DNA from: Neisseria mucosa
GTDB taxonomy: Bacteria > Pseudomonadota > Gammaproteobacteria > Burkholderiales > Neisseriaceae
Length of the DNA stretch: 64,000 nucleotides
NCBI GenBank assembly: GCA_003028315.1
Contig: CP028150.1
Coordinates: 558,001-622,000 of the forward strand
Direction: 5' to 3'
Shown in pieces: positions 1 to 8,546 of this stretch. The notes beneath the pieces are model-generated. The model was given only the letters and a program-made list of their open reading frames with translations. It was not told the origin of the DNA and did no database searches. The translations under genes were made by a program, and so were the position numbers. Numbering within the stretch: position 1 is the first letter of the stretch; each line of letters opens with the position of its first letter.

Positions 1-853
1 TGCGCTTGAGAAATTCTTCCGCCGCCTGTTGGGGGGTAAAAGTTTGATGCAAATCGCGGGTGGTTTGATAGAGCAGCGTCAGATCACGGTTTTGTCGCGC
101 TAGGTCTTGAGTTTGACGTGCCACTTGCCCCTCTAAATCGGTATAAAGCGTCTTTAGCCGGCTGCTCATTTGGTTGAAGCCTTTGTTGACTTGGGCAAAC
201 TCGCTTATCTGGTCTGTGTCGATCTGAACGCCGAACCTGCCTTGGCTGATGGTCTTTACACCGTCCCTCAGTGTTTCCAAAGGCCGGATAATCCATGCAT
301 AGTGCCAGATAATCATTAGTCCCGCCGCCGCAAAAATCATCCCCATCATAATCATTTGAAAGCGGCGCAACCATAGTGTGTTTTTCTCATTGGCGTGTTC
401 CATCGCCTGTAAAAACAGTTCGATATTGGCTGCAAAACGGTAGAGCTTGATTTGGTCGGGGCGTTCGTAACGACGCAGGACGGGTTGTATGTTGGCTTTC
501 CAGTCTTCAATCAGCGCGGTCTGTATCAGGTCGTAGGCGGGCGGTGTTTCAGAGGGCATCAGCGGGTGTATGGCGTTACTCTGGCTGATGCGGTTGAGGT
601 TTTGTTCGAATTCGCGGATTTGATTGTTGATTTGCGCCTTGGGTGCGCGTTCGCCGACCATGTAGGCAAGGCGGTAAACCTGCGTCCGCAAGTTGCCTGC
701 ATCTTCGATAACGGTGGCGGCATTTTGCAACCTCCAAGAGAGTACCAAAGTCAGGATGACGGACAAAAGGGCGGAGCCGACCCATAATATGGTCAGCAGC
801 TTCAAGCGCGAAGACAGGCTCAGGCGGTTTAAAAAACGGAATGTGAAAGACAT
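1..853 (-). CDS. NarX/NarQ-type nitrate/nitrite sensor histidine kinase, N-terminal part (cut by window edge)
   Basis: This minus-strand gene starts with ATG at 853 and stays open to base 1, so only about 284 N-terminal residues are visible. The protein begins MSFTFRFLNRL. It has a first membrane segment near residues 19-36, then a periplasmic region with a P-box-like patch (LRTQVYRLAYMV) as in NarX/NarQ sensors. A second membrane segment near residues 160-178 (MIMMGMIFAAAGLMIIW) leads into a HAMP-like linker (IRPLETLRDGVKTISQGRFG) and a coiled region. The kinase core lies outside the window. In this family the periplasmic P-box binds nitrate or nitrite and the kinase signals to a NarL/NarP regulator of anaerobic respiration genes. 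NarX and NarQ cannot be told apart without the C-terminus. The divergent neighbour mobA supplies the cofactor of molybdoenzymes, a fitting partner. Confidence 0.8.
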   Translation of the reverse strand, partial: MSFTFRFLNRLSLSSRLKLLTILWVGSALLSVILTLVLSWRLQNAATVIEDAGNLRTQVYRLAYMVGERAPKAQINNQIREFEQNLNRISQSNAIHPLMPSETPPAYDLIQTALIEDWKANIQPVLRRYERPDQIKLYRFAANIELFLQAMEHANEKNTLWLRRFQMIMMGMIFAAAGLMIIWHYAWIIRPLETLRDGVKTISQGRFGVQIDTDQISEFAQVNKGFNQMSSRLKTLYTDLEGQVARQTQDLARQNRDLTLLYQTTRDLHQTFTPQQAAEEFLKR

Positions 854-1089
854 AGAAGGTATATGCCGTTGGAAGTTTTCGGTCGGTTACTGTGTAAACA
901 TATCATTCATTCGGCTTAGAGGCAATCGGACCGACGAGATGGTTGCCATGAAATAGAGATGACACTGTTTCAATGTAAAATCATGTTATGATAAAATTCA
1001 AATTATATGAATTTTATCATAAGCCCGCTCACTCGGATGAAGACTTTCAGACGACATCGGGTAACCAAACCGCTTCACAAAGGATAAAT

Positions 1090-1650
1090 ATGAAAATATT
1101 TGCGTTGATATCGGCAGGGGGACAGTCAGACGGCGTAGATAAAGGCCTGTTGCTCTGGCAAGGAAAAACGTTGATTGATTGTGTTATCGAAAGGATTAGG
1201 CCGCAAGTTGACCATATTGCCATCAGTGCCAACCGTAATTTGGAAAGTTATGCCGTCAGAAGCCCGCACCTGCTGCCGGATGCAAGGCAATGGCGGTATT
1301 TGGGCGGATTGGCTGCATTGTGTACCGCTGCCAATGATTTGCAGATTGCCTCTGCCGACTGGCTTTTGGTTGTGCCGTGCGATATGCCTAATTTGCCGGA
1401 TGATTTGGTAGAAAGGTTTCAGGCAGTTTCTAAAAAAACACCTTTGTGCAATGCCTTTTATATCGAAACACCTGTAACGCCGCATTACAACGTGATGTTC
1501 ATCCGCCCGCAAATTTTACAAAGTACCGTACCTTATTTGAATTCAGGATTAAGGACGGTGAGGGGGTGGTTGCAGCAACAGCGTGCCCGTGTCTTACAAT
1601 TTGACCATGATGATTGTTTTATCCGTTACGGAAAATCAAACATTGCCTGA
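1090..1650 (+). CDS. mobA: Molybdenum cofactor guanylyltransferase MobA
   Basis: The 186-residue protein transfers GMP from GTP to molybdopterin cofactor to make the MGD form used by bacterial molybdoenzymes, in the cytoplasm. The N-terminus MKIFALISAGGQSDGVDKGL matches the nucleotide-binding signature of MobA, whose usual form is LAGGxSxRMGxDK. Here the stretch between GG and DK is slightly shortened. PCDMPNLP is the second family motif. I chose ATG 1090 because AGGA lies just upstream; a longer in-frame reading from 988 would run through a DUS copy and does not look like the family. The gene is followed by a DUS hairpin shared with the convergent rnr. Confidence 0.85.
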   Translation: MKIFALISAGGQSDGVDKGLLLWQGKTLIDCVIERIRPQVDHIAISANRNLESYAVRSPHLLPDARQWRYLGGLAALCTAANDLQIASADWLLVVPCDMPNLPDDLVERFQAVSKKTPLCNAFYIETPVTPHYNVMFIRPQILQSTVPYLNSGLRTVRGWLQQQRARVLQFDHDDCFIRYGKSNIA

Positions 1651-1711
1651 GCCGAAAAATTAAATATATTCAAACTACTGGCATTTATTTGTTGCGAAAT
1701 GAATGTCATTA

Positions 1712-1750
1712 CACAAAAGGTCGTCTGAAAATTTCAGACGACCTTTTGTG
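1712..1750. terminator. DUS inverted-repeat terminator between mobA and rnr
   Basis: Two 19-bp arms containing AGGTCGTCTGAAA and its complement, separated by about one base and flanked by A and T runs. It can terminate both convergent genes. Confidence 0.85.
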
Positions 1751-1776
1751 ATTGAAGGAGGCTTGGGGTTGCAATA

Positions 1777-4284
1777 TCAGCCGTTAGCCTTGCTTCTGCC
1801 TTTGCGCTTGGTTGGCGCGGTATCCGGATTTTTCACCTTGATTTTCACGCTTTTGCTTGGCTTCTTGTCTTTGCGTTTGGCTTTTTCCGTTGCCGTTTTG
1901 GCTTTGGCGGTTTTCTTTTTGCCGTTTTCAGACGACGTTGCTGCGCTGGCCAGTTGGACTTTGCTGCGGCGTTTGGCGGCGGGTTTTTCCTGTTTTACAG
2001 GCGTTTTCATCGCGTCTTCGATTTCTTTCGCCGTCAGTTTGCGTTTGGTTTTCGAGCCGGTTTGTGCAGTGGTTTTAGTGCGGCGTTTTTTGCCGCTGCT
2101 TCCGCCGCTGATCAAGGTCAGGTCGATTTTGCTGGTGTCCAAATCGGCGCGCGCTACTCGGACGCTGACTTTGTCGCCCATGTTGAAACGGATGCCGCTG
2201 CGTTCGCCTTCTATCGCCATGATTTCGGGACGGAAGTTGAAATAGTCTTCGCCTAAATCGCTGATGTGTACCAAGCCGTCGATGTGGATGCCGTCCAAGG
2301 TAACAAAGAGGCCGAAGTTGGTCATGCCGGAGATTTTGCCCTCGAATATTTCGCCGACTTTATCGCGCATGTAATAGGTTTTCAGCCAGTTTTCCACGTC
2401 GCGGCTGGCATCGTCGGCGCGGCGTTCGCAGAACGAGGTATGTACGCCCAACGCCTGCCAGTTTTTGCTTGGCGTGTAGGTTTGCTGGCTCAACACGGCT
2501 TTGATGGCGCGGTGTACGGTCAGGTCGGGATAGCGGCGGATGGGGGAGGTGAAGTGGGCGTATGCTTCGTAGGCAAGGCCGAAGTGTCCGTCGCAATGCG
2601 GTTCGTAAACTGCCTGCTGCATGGAGCGCAGCATCATGACTTGCAGCAATTCGGCATCGGGTCTGCCTTTGAATTTTTCGGCAAGCGCGGCATAGTCTTT
2701 CGGCGTCGGGTTGTCGCCGCCGCCCAGTTGCAAACCCAATAAGCCGAGCTGATCGCGCAGGGTGGCGAGTTTTTCGGGTGTCGGGCCTAAGTGGTTGCGG
2801 AAGAGGGCGGTGTGTTTGTTTTTTATCAGGAATTCTGCCGCGCAGACGTTCGCCGCCAACATGCACTCTTCAATCAGCTTATGGGCGTCGTTGCGGACAA
2901 CGGGCACGATTTTTTCGATTTTACCGTTGTCGTCGAAAAGCATTTGGGTTTCGACGCTTTCAAACTCCACCGCGCCGCGTTCGAAGCGTTTTTTCTGAAG
3001 GATTTTGAAGAGTTTGTAGAGAGTGTCGATTTGGGCTTTGTGCGGATGGTCGAGGTCGTCTGAAATCCAATCCCAGACTTGGTTGTACGTCAGGCGGGCA
3101 TGGGAACGCATAACCGCAGGGTAGAAGCGGTATTCTTTAATATTGCCCGCGTAAGTGATGACCATGTCGCACACCATGCACAAACGCTCAACATCGGGAT
3201 TGAGCGAGCAGATGCCGTTGGACAGGTTTTCCGGCAACATGGGAATCACGCGGCGCGGGAAGTAAACGCTGGTGCTGCGTTCCTGCGCGTCCGTGTCGAT
3301 AGCGTCATCGGGGCGGACATAATGGCTGACATCGGCAATCGCCACGACCAAACGGTAATTGCGCCCGATTTTTTCGGCAAACACGGCATCGTCGAAATCG
3401 CGCGCCGTTTCCCCGTCTATGGTTACCAAAGGCAAATCGCGCAAATCGACGCGGCCTTTCAAATCGCTTTTACGAACATGGTCGGGGATTTTTTTCGCGG
3501 CTTTGGCACACGCTTCGCTGAATTGGTGCGGCAAATGGTGTTTGCGCACGGCGATTTCGATTTCCATACCGCTGTCGGCATAATCGCCCAATACTTCGAT
3601 GATTTTCGCCACGGCAGGGCGGTTTTGCTCGGGATAAGTCTCGATTTCGCCGACGATGACCTGACCGGATTCGGGTTTGAAATGCGCGACGCTGTCAGGT
3701 TCCAAGACGATGCTTTGATTCAGGCGTTTGTCTTCCGCTTCCAAAATCGCTACGCCTCGATCCATATAGAAACGGCCGACCACTTTGCTTTGCGCGCGTT
3801 CGACAATATCCAAAACCGTACCTTCGCGACGGCCTCTGCGGTCTATGCCGGCAGGGCGGACAGTAACAATGTCGCCGTGCATGATGCCGCGCATTTGGCG
3901 TTCATATAAGACAAAATCGCCGTCTTTGGTGGGCGTGAGCGGTACGGCGAAGCCGAAGCCGTCTTTGTGCGCCTCGACACGGCATTTGACCAAATCCAAT
4001 TTGTCCGCCGCGCAAACCGCACCGCGGCGGTTGATTAAAACCTGACCGTCCCGCGCCATCGCTTTCAGACGACGTTCGAAAAATTCGTACTCTTCTTCCG
4101 TAATCGACAACTCGCGTGCCAAGACTTCGATTTTCGACGGCACGCCTTTTTGTTCCAATAATTCAATGATCCACTCCCTGCTTGGCAGCGGATGTTCGTA
4201 ACGTTGTTTCTCCCGTTTCAAAAACGGGTCTTTTTCTCGTAAATTTAAAGATTTAATATTTTTGTTCATTTTATTGGTTGACAT
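1777..4284 (-). CDS. rnr: Ribonuclease R
   Basis: The 835-residue protein is a processive 3'-5' exoribonuclease that degrades structured RNA. An N-terminal winged-helix part (PSREWIIELLEQKGVPSKI, about residues 34-52) is followed by cold-shock domains and the RNB catalytic domain. The metal-binding aspartates sit in DGETARDFDDAVFAEKI near residue 290. HFTSPIRRYPDLTVHRAI near residue 575 is the second RNB signature. An S1 domain follows near residues 640-720, and the tail is very Lys-rich. Two starts are possible: ATG 4284 and ATG 4269. The -35 box of the divergent tRNA promoter overlaps the 4284 codon, so the shorter form is plausible. Length is typical for RNase R. Confidence 0.95.
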   Translation of the reverse strand: MSTNKMNKNIKSLNLREKDPFLKREKQRYEHPLPSREWIIELLEQKGVPSKIEVLARELSITEEEYEFFERRLKAMARDGQVLINRRGAVCAADKLDLVKCRVEAHKDGFGFAVPLTPTKDGDFVLYERQMRGIMHGDIVTVRPAGIDRRGRREGTVLDIVERAQSKVVGRFYMDRGVAILEAEDKRLNQSIVLEPDSVAHFKPESGQVIVGEIETYPEQNRPAVAKIIEVLGDYADSGMEIEIAVRKHHLPHQFSEACAKAAKKIPDHVRKSDLKGRVDLRDLPLVTIDGETARDFDDAVFAEKIGRNYRLVVAIADVSHYVRPDDAIDTDAQERSTSVYFPRRVIPMLPENLSNGICSLNPDVERLCMVCDMVITYAGNIKEYRFYPAVMRSHARLTYNQVWDWISDDLDHPHKAQIDTLYKLFKILQKKRFERGAVEFESVETQMLFDDNGKIEKIVPVVRNDAHKLIEECMLAANVCAAEFLIKNKHTALFRNHLGPTPEKLATLRDQLGLLGLQLGGGDNPTPKDYAALAEKFKGRPDAELLQVMMLRSMQQAVYEPHCDGHFGLAYEAYAHFTSPIRRYPDLTVHRAIKAVLSQQTYTPSKNWQALGVHTSFCERRADDASRDVENWLKTYYMRDKVGEIFEGKISGMTNFGLFVTLDGIHIDGLVHISDLGEDYFNFRPEIMAIEGERSGIRFNMGDKVSVRVARADLDTSKIDLTLISGGSSGKKRRTKTTAQTGSKTKRKLTAKEIEDAMKTPVKQEKPAAKRRSKVQLASAATSSENGKKKTAKAKTATEKAKRKDKKPSKSVKIKVKNPDTAPTKRKGRSKANG

Positions 4285-4305
4285 TCTTTTTCTAAAATAT
4301 ATAAT
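4278..4305 (+). promoter_or_regulatory. Strong sigma-70 promoter of the tRNA cluster
   Basis: TTGACA (4278-4283) and TATAAT (4300-4305) are perfect consensus hexamers 16 bp apart, about 58 bases before the first tRNA. The -35 box overlaps the divergent rnr start codon, so tRNA and rnr initiation may interfere. Confidence 0.8.
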
Positions 4306-4362
4306 GACCGCTTCTTTGCGAAATAGTCAATCACTGTAACGCAAAACAGGAAATAAAGCAAA

Positions 4363-4449
4363 GCCCAGGTGGCGGAATTGGTAGACGCGCTAGCTTCAGG
4401 TGCTAGTGTCCTCACGGGCGTGGAAGTTCGAGTCTTCTCCTGGGCACCA
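4363..4449 (+). tRNA. tRNA-Leu (anticodon CAG)
   Basis: An 87-nt class II tRNA with encoded CCA. The acceptor arms GCCCAGG/CCTGGGC pair, and the anticodon stem CTAGC/GCTAG encloses loop TTCAGGT, giving anticodon CAG (reads CUG). Confidence 0.97.
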
Positions 4450-4486
4450 AACCTTTTGGTCGCCGCTTTGCTTATCCATCCTAATT

Positions 4487-4573
4487 GCCCAGGTGGCGGA
4501 ATTGGTAGACGCGCTAGCTTCAGGTGCTAGTATCCTCACGGGTGTGGAAGTTCGAGTCTTCTCCTGGGCACCA
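4487..4573 (+). tRNA. tRNA-Leu (anticodon CAG), second copy
   Basis: Nearly identical to the copy 37 bases upstream, with a few changes in the variable arm. Acceptor, anticodon loop and CCA end are the same. A tandem duplication of a major leucine tRNA. Confidence 0.97.
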
Positions 4574-4667
4574 AATCAATTATCCGGCTTATCCGGATTT
4601 TTTATTGAATAGATTTATTTGTCTGATTAAGCTACAATATCAGACGACAAAATATGTTTGATTCCAC

Positions 4668-4758
4668 AGAGAGGTGGATGAGTGGTTTAAGTCGCACGCC
4701 TGGAAAGCGTGTATACGTGAATAGCGTATCGAGGGTTCGAATCCCTTCCTCTCTGCCA
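4668..4758 (+). tRNA. tRNA-Ser (anticodon GGA)
   Basis: A 91-nt class II tRNA with encoded CCA. Acceptor AGAGAGG/CCTCTCT, anticodon stem CACGC/GCGTG with loop CTGGAAA, giving GGA (reads UCC and UCU). The long variable arm is typical of tRNA-Ser. Confidence 0.95.
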
Positions 4759-4764
4759 GATTTT

Positions 4765-4797
4765 AAAGGCACTGTTTAAAGCAGTGCCTTTTGTTTG
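4765..4797 (+). terminator. Intrinsic terminator of the tRNA cluster
   Basis: 10-bp stem AAAGGCACTG/CAGTGCCTTT with a 7-base loop, followed by TTTGTTT. Not DUS-based. Confidence 0.85.
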
Positions 4798-4991
4798 ACT
4801 AATAAAAATTGGGGCTGAAGCAGATTGGCCTTAAATATCATACCCATTTCTCAGGGTTTTTAATTACCGTTTCGGTACGCCAAAGTTAAAAAACTTCACA
4901 TTTCGTCTCCTCAAGGCTATGGAAAAAATTTCCAGTCATTTCTGTTGTATTTTAGTAAACCTCCTTAGTCCCAAATTTGCAGAAAAAGATT

Positions 4992-5030
4992 AGGTCGTCT
5001 GAAAACAAAAAACTCGGTTTCAGACGACCT
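4992..5030 (-). terminator. DUS inverted-repeat terminator of the siderophore-binding protein gene
   Basis: AGGTCGTCTGAAAAC and its facing complement form a 13-bp stem just after the stop of the minus-strand gene. The preceding 4800-4990 shows no gene. Confidence 0.75.
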
Positions 5031-5037
5031 GTTGATT

Positions 5038-6078
5038 TTATTTGCCTACGGGCGGTAATCCGGCCAACATGCGTTCAGCGTTGGTACGGCTGAGGTTGTA
5101 GTTGTAATATTTTTTATAGAATGCCTGGGTTTTGGACACCATATCGAGGTCTTTGAATTGTTCTGGATGGAACAGTTTTGCCGCCCACAAAATTTGCAGT
5201 GCTTCTTCGGTGCTGTATCTGTCCCATGGGAATGTGCCTGACGGATTGGCATATAGACGGCCGTTTTTGACGGCGCGTATGCTTTGCCATGCAGGGTTTT
5301 TCTTAATTGCATCAATTCCTTTTTTGCCGCTGGAGCGTCCGCTGCCGACAATGATGATTTCGGGATCGGCTTTGATGATTTCTTCCAGGCTGACAACGGC
5401 TTTATTTCCTGTCCCTGCCAGGACGCTGCGTCCGCCTGCCAGGCGAATCCATTCGCCAATCATGGATTTTCCGCCGTCTATCTCAGTCAGGTTGGTACTG
5501 CCGGTAATGTGCAATACGGTAGGACGACGGTTTTCAGGTATGTTTTTAAGTCGGCTGTTGACAAAATTGATATTGCCGTCCAATTCGCTGATGTAAGTTT
5601 CGGCAATTTTGGGGGCGTTACCACCAATGACGGAGGCGGTAATGCGGACGGTTTTCTTCAAGCCGTTAAAGTCCTGAAAATTGACTAATACCGCTTTCAT
5701 GCCGGCTTTTTCTACCTGTTGCTGCATAGTGGGATTGGACATCAGCACGGCATCGGGACGTGTAGCCAAAAGAGCCTCCATTTGAATGCTTTGGCCGTTA
5801 GTCAGGGCAGGGACAGTTTTAATTTTTGGGAGGACTTCGGCAAACCAGGGATTGTTGCGGATAACGTCGGTGGTGGCGACCAATTTGTTACCGCCTCCTA
5901 AAAGCAGTACGACCTGATTGTTTGCATGCCATAAATCGGCAATGCGGTTTACCTGCTCAGCCAGTTCGACTTTTTTGCCGTTGATGTCTTGAACCGGGCG
6001 TGCGTATAGTGGGGCAGGGGTTAGGATAAAGGCGGAAAGCAGTGCGCCTGCCAGTATTTTTTTCAGATTCCGATACAT
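5038..6078 (-). CDS. Periplasmic iron-siderophore binding protein (FecB/BtuF type)
   Basis: The 346-residue protein starts with a signal peptide (MYRNLKKILAGALLSAFILT, cleavage probably after PLYA). It has the layout of class III solute-binding proteins: an N-terminal lobe with RIADLWHANNQVVLLLGGG, a long linking helix, and a C-terminal lobe with SLEEIIKADPEIIIVGSG. The family delivers ferric siderophores, haem or cobalamin to an inner-membrane FecCD-type transporter. The TonB-dependent receptor directly upstream and the divergent permease and ATPase make a siderophore the likely ligand. A run of eight C on the coding strand lies 28 bases before the ATG. I do not see close likeness to meningococcal FetB. 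Confidence 0.85.
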   Translation of the reverse strand: MYRNLKKILAGALLSAFILTPAPLYARPVQDINGKKVELAEQVNRIADLWHANNQVVLLLGGGNKLVATTDVIRNNPWFAEVLPKIKTVPALTNGQSIQMEALLATRPDAVLMSNPTMQQQVEKAGMKAVLVNFQDFNGLKKTVRITASVIGGNAPKIAETYISELDGNINFVNSRLKNIPENRRPTVLHITGSTNLTEIDGGKSMIGEWIRLAGGRSVLAGTGNKAVVSLEEIIKADPEIIIVGSGRSSGKKGIDAIKKNPAWQSIRAVKNGRLYANPSGTFPWDRYSTEEALQILWAAKLFHPEQFKDLDMVSKTQAFYKKYYNYNLSRTNAERMLAGLPPVGK

Positions 6079-6105
6079 TGGGATTTTCCTATAAGGTTGG
6101 GAAAA

Positions 6106-6113
6106 GGGGGGGG
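6106..6113 (-). repeat. Homopolymer G8 (C8 on the coding strand) in the 5' untranslated region
   Basis: Eight consecutive G between the DUS hairpin and the start of the binding-protein gene. Neisseria use such tracts for phase variation, but eight is near the lower limit. Confidence 0.6.
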
Positions 6114-6154
6114 AGGTCGTCTGAAAGCACGGATATTGTGTTTTCAGACGACCT
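6114..6154 (-). terminator. DUS hairpin between receptor and binding-protein genes
   Basis: AGGTCGTCTGAAA (6114-6126) faces its complement (6142-6154), 20 bases after the receptor stop. It may attenuate transcription into the downstream gene. Confidence 0.7.
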
Positions 6155-6173
6155 TTTTGACATTATTGATTAT

Positions 6174-8546
6174 TTAAAACGAGTAGCGTGCGCTCAGGTA
6201 ATAAGAACGACCGCGTTCGTTATAGGTTCGTGCCGTGCCGGCGGTACGCAGGATTTTCTTATTGAACAGGTTGTTTACGCCGGCGCGTACTGTGATTTTG
6301 TCTTGCCAGTTATAGCCGGCATTCAGTCCGAATATACCATAACTGCCTAATTCATATTGTTTTACGATGCTCTCGCCACTGTTGTAGATAACGTCCATAA
6401 AACGGTTGGGGTGTTTTCGGGTAACCTGGCGACCGTATCGTGTGTATGAGGCATTCACATCCCATGAGTCATTGATTCTCCAGTTTAAAGTACTGTTAAT
6501 CGTATATTTGGGTACGATGGAAACAGGGTTTTTCGTGGCACGATCCTCATTTTTGTGCATATAAGTGAAATTGGTGGTCATTGTCAGGCGTTTGTCTAGC
6601 AAAGGAAGGGTTAAGTTGCCTTCCAAGCCGGAAATAATGGCACGGGCGCCATTGCCCCAACGATAGACGTTGGTCCCCTTGTAATTCCGATAAATGGGTG
6701 TGCCGTCAGGTGTGTTGTCGGTACGAATTTCGCGGTCGTAATTGCCGTTGACGGTTTCGATAAATTGGCCGTTGTCTACAATGCGGTTGCGGTAATCATT
6801 GTGGAAGTACGCCAGTGAGGCCAAATAACCGTTTTGAGAAAATTCAAAGCCGATTTCCTTATTCAAGCTGGTTTCGGGTTTGATGTTTTTATTGCCGAGG
6901 AAATAGCAGGCGCGTCCCCAATCAAAACCTTGTGCGCTGTTGTTGGTGTAAGGGTTGGTTCGGGAGCCGTTGCCACCGTCATGGGTTAAGGCATTGGGGT
7001 TGTTCCAGTGGTTTTGGGCGTCTATCGGACAGCCGTTACTGGCGTTGATCAGCAGGTAGTTTGGCTGGCTTTGATAAAGGTTGGGTGCTTTGTAGGCACG
7101 CGCGATGCCGCCTTTGATTTTACATACCGGATTGAAGGCGTGGGAGAAGTTGAGCGATGGAGTCCATGCGGAACCGGAAACGCTGTGTCTGTCCCAGCGC
7201 AAGGCGGGCGTCAGGAACGTTTTCCCGCCGTTTAAGGCGATATTGTCTTCCACATACAGGGCATATTCGGTTTGCGCGCCTTTTCCGCTGCGGCCTGAAT
7301 TGGCCAGCCATGGGATAACGCCGTAAGTACGCATATTTGCAGTCATGGAGGCCGTATCGTCCAATTTGGCTCGGTTGGCTTCTGTGCCGACGGTTACGGT
7401 ATGGTTGTTGACGGAAAAGTCCGCGCGGCTGCCAAAGCGATAGTTTTTCAATATGCTGTCGGTAAAACCTTCGGTGGCGTTGTACGCGCCTTCGGTGCTG
7501 CCTAAAAGACCTTCGGGTAGGCGGCTGTTGACAGTTTTGTCATAACTTAAATAAGTTTCAGTATTGCCCCAATTCCATTTTCCTTTATGGGTTAGGGTAT
7601 AGCTTTGGCGGTACAGTCTGGCTGTTTCTCTGCCTATCAGTTGTTGTGCAATTGGCTGTATGGCTGCAACCAACACATTGCTGCTTTGGGTATCGCCGTT
7701 ATAGATGTTGCCCTGGCGGCTGTATGAAGTATCAAAAATCAGTTTTTGATCCGGGGTAATATTCCATTGCAAACGTCCTGCAATGTCTTTGTTACGCACA
7801 CCTTCCCGTCCCGCGCTCAATGCAGTACGCGAACTTTTCACGCTGTCATTGATATCGAATGCATCGGCTTGGGTTTTGTTTAGATTGCCATAAACGCGGA
7901 GACCTAAAGTGTCTTTAACCAAAGGGGCGGAAAGTACGAAATTTGCACGGCGGGTTGCTCCTTCTTTGTCGCTTTGCGGATGGTCTGCATAAATGCCCAC
8001 GCTTCCGGAAACTTCGTCACTGATGCCTTTGGTAACAATATTGACCACGCCGCCCATCGCGCCGGAACCATAACGGGCAGCAGCCGGACCGCGCAATACT
8101 TCGATTTTTTCTACCATTTCAGCAGGCACCCAGTTACTGTCGCCACGGGTGTTACGCACACCGCTTCTGCCGTATCGCTCGGCATTGCGTGAAGTTACCG
8201 GTTTGCCGTCTATAAGGATCAGCGTGTTTTCCGGCCCCATGGAGCGGATGTCGATTTGGCGTTTGTTGCCGCGTTCTCCACCGGGCGAGTTGGAACTCAT
8301 ATTCACGCCGGGCATTTTGCTGACGATTTCGGATAAATCGTTGGTAACGGGGTTTCTTTGGATGTCTTGGGCGGTAATGACAGAAGCCCCCAACTGTTGT
8401 TTGACTTGGCGTTCTGCTGTTACATAAACAGTCGGCAGCTCGCCTTTGCTGACTTCGGCGGCGGTTTCGCTATCTTGTGCATACGTGGTAAATGCAGTAA
8501 GCAATAAAGTATTTAAAACACTTAATTTGAAAATGGTGGAAGTCAT
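6174..8546 (-). CDS. TonB-dependent siderophore receptor, FepA/PfeA-like
   Basis: The 790-residue outer-membrane protein has a short signal peptide ending near TTYAQ and a TonB-box-like PTVYVTAE near residue 40. Its plug domain carries QIDIRSMGPENTLILIDGKP and MVEKIEVLRGPAAARYG. The beta-barrel ends in a terminal Phe (LSARYSF). The plug signature, including RYGRSGVRNTRGDSNWVP, is that of catecholate (enterobactin-type) receptors such as FepA, PfeA and IroN, and not of neisserial FetA, TbpA or LbpA. Length fits the FepA group. The binding protein lies downstream on the same strand, and the inner-membrane transporter genes are divergent across a 690-base AT-rich gap. The ligand is inferred, not shown. 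Confidence 0.9.
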   Translation of the reverse strand: MTSTIFKLSVLNTLLLTAFTTYAQDSETAAEVSKGELPTVYVTAERQVKQQLGASVITAQDIQRNPVTNDLSEIVSKMPGVNMSSNSPGGERGNKRQIDIRSMGPENTLILIDGKPVTSRNAERYGRSGVRNTRGDSNWVPAEMVEKIEVLRGPAAARYGSGAMGGVVNIVTKGISDEVSGSVGIYADHPQSDKEGATRRANFVLSAPLVKDTLGLRVYGNLNKTQADAFDINDSVKSSRTALSAGREGVRNKDIAGRLQWNITPDQKLIFDTSYSRQGNIYNGDTQSSNVLVAAIQPIAQQLIGRETARLYRQSYTLTHKGKWNWGNTETYLSYDKTVNSRLPEGLLGSTEGAYNATEGFTDSILKNYRFGSRADFSVNNHTVTVGTEANRAKLDDTASMTANMRTYGVIPWLANSGRSGKGAQTEYALYVEDNIALNGGKTFLTPALRWDRHSVSGSAWTPSLNFSHAFNPVCKIKGGIARAYKAPNLYQSQPNYLLINASNGCPIDAQNHWNNPNALTHDGGNGSRTNPYTNNSAQGFDWGRACYFLGNKNIKPETSLNKEIGFEFSQNGYLASLAYFHNDYRNRIVDNGQFIETVNGNYDREIRTDNTPDGTPIYRNYKGTNVYRWGNGARAIISGLEGNLTLPLLDKRLTMTTNFTYMHKNEDRATKNPVSIVPKYTINSTLNWRINDSWDVNASYTRYGRQVTRKHPNRFMDVIYNSGESIVKQYELGSYGIFGLNAGYNWQDKITVRAGVNNLFNKKILRTAGTARTYNERGRSYYLSARYSF

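Noticed and set aside
3079..3909. Plus-strand frame of 276 codons opposite rnr
   Set aside because: Shadow of the RNB domain codons; no start signals.
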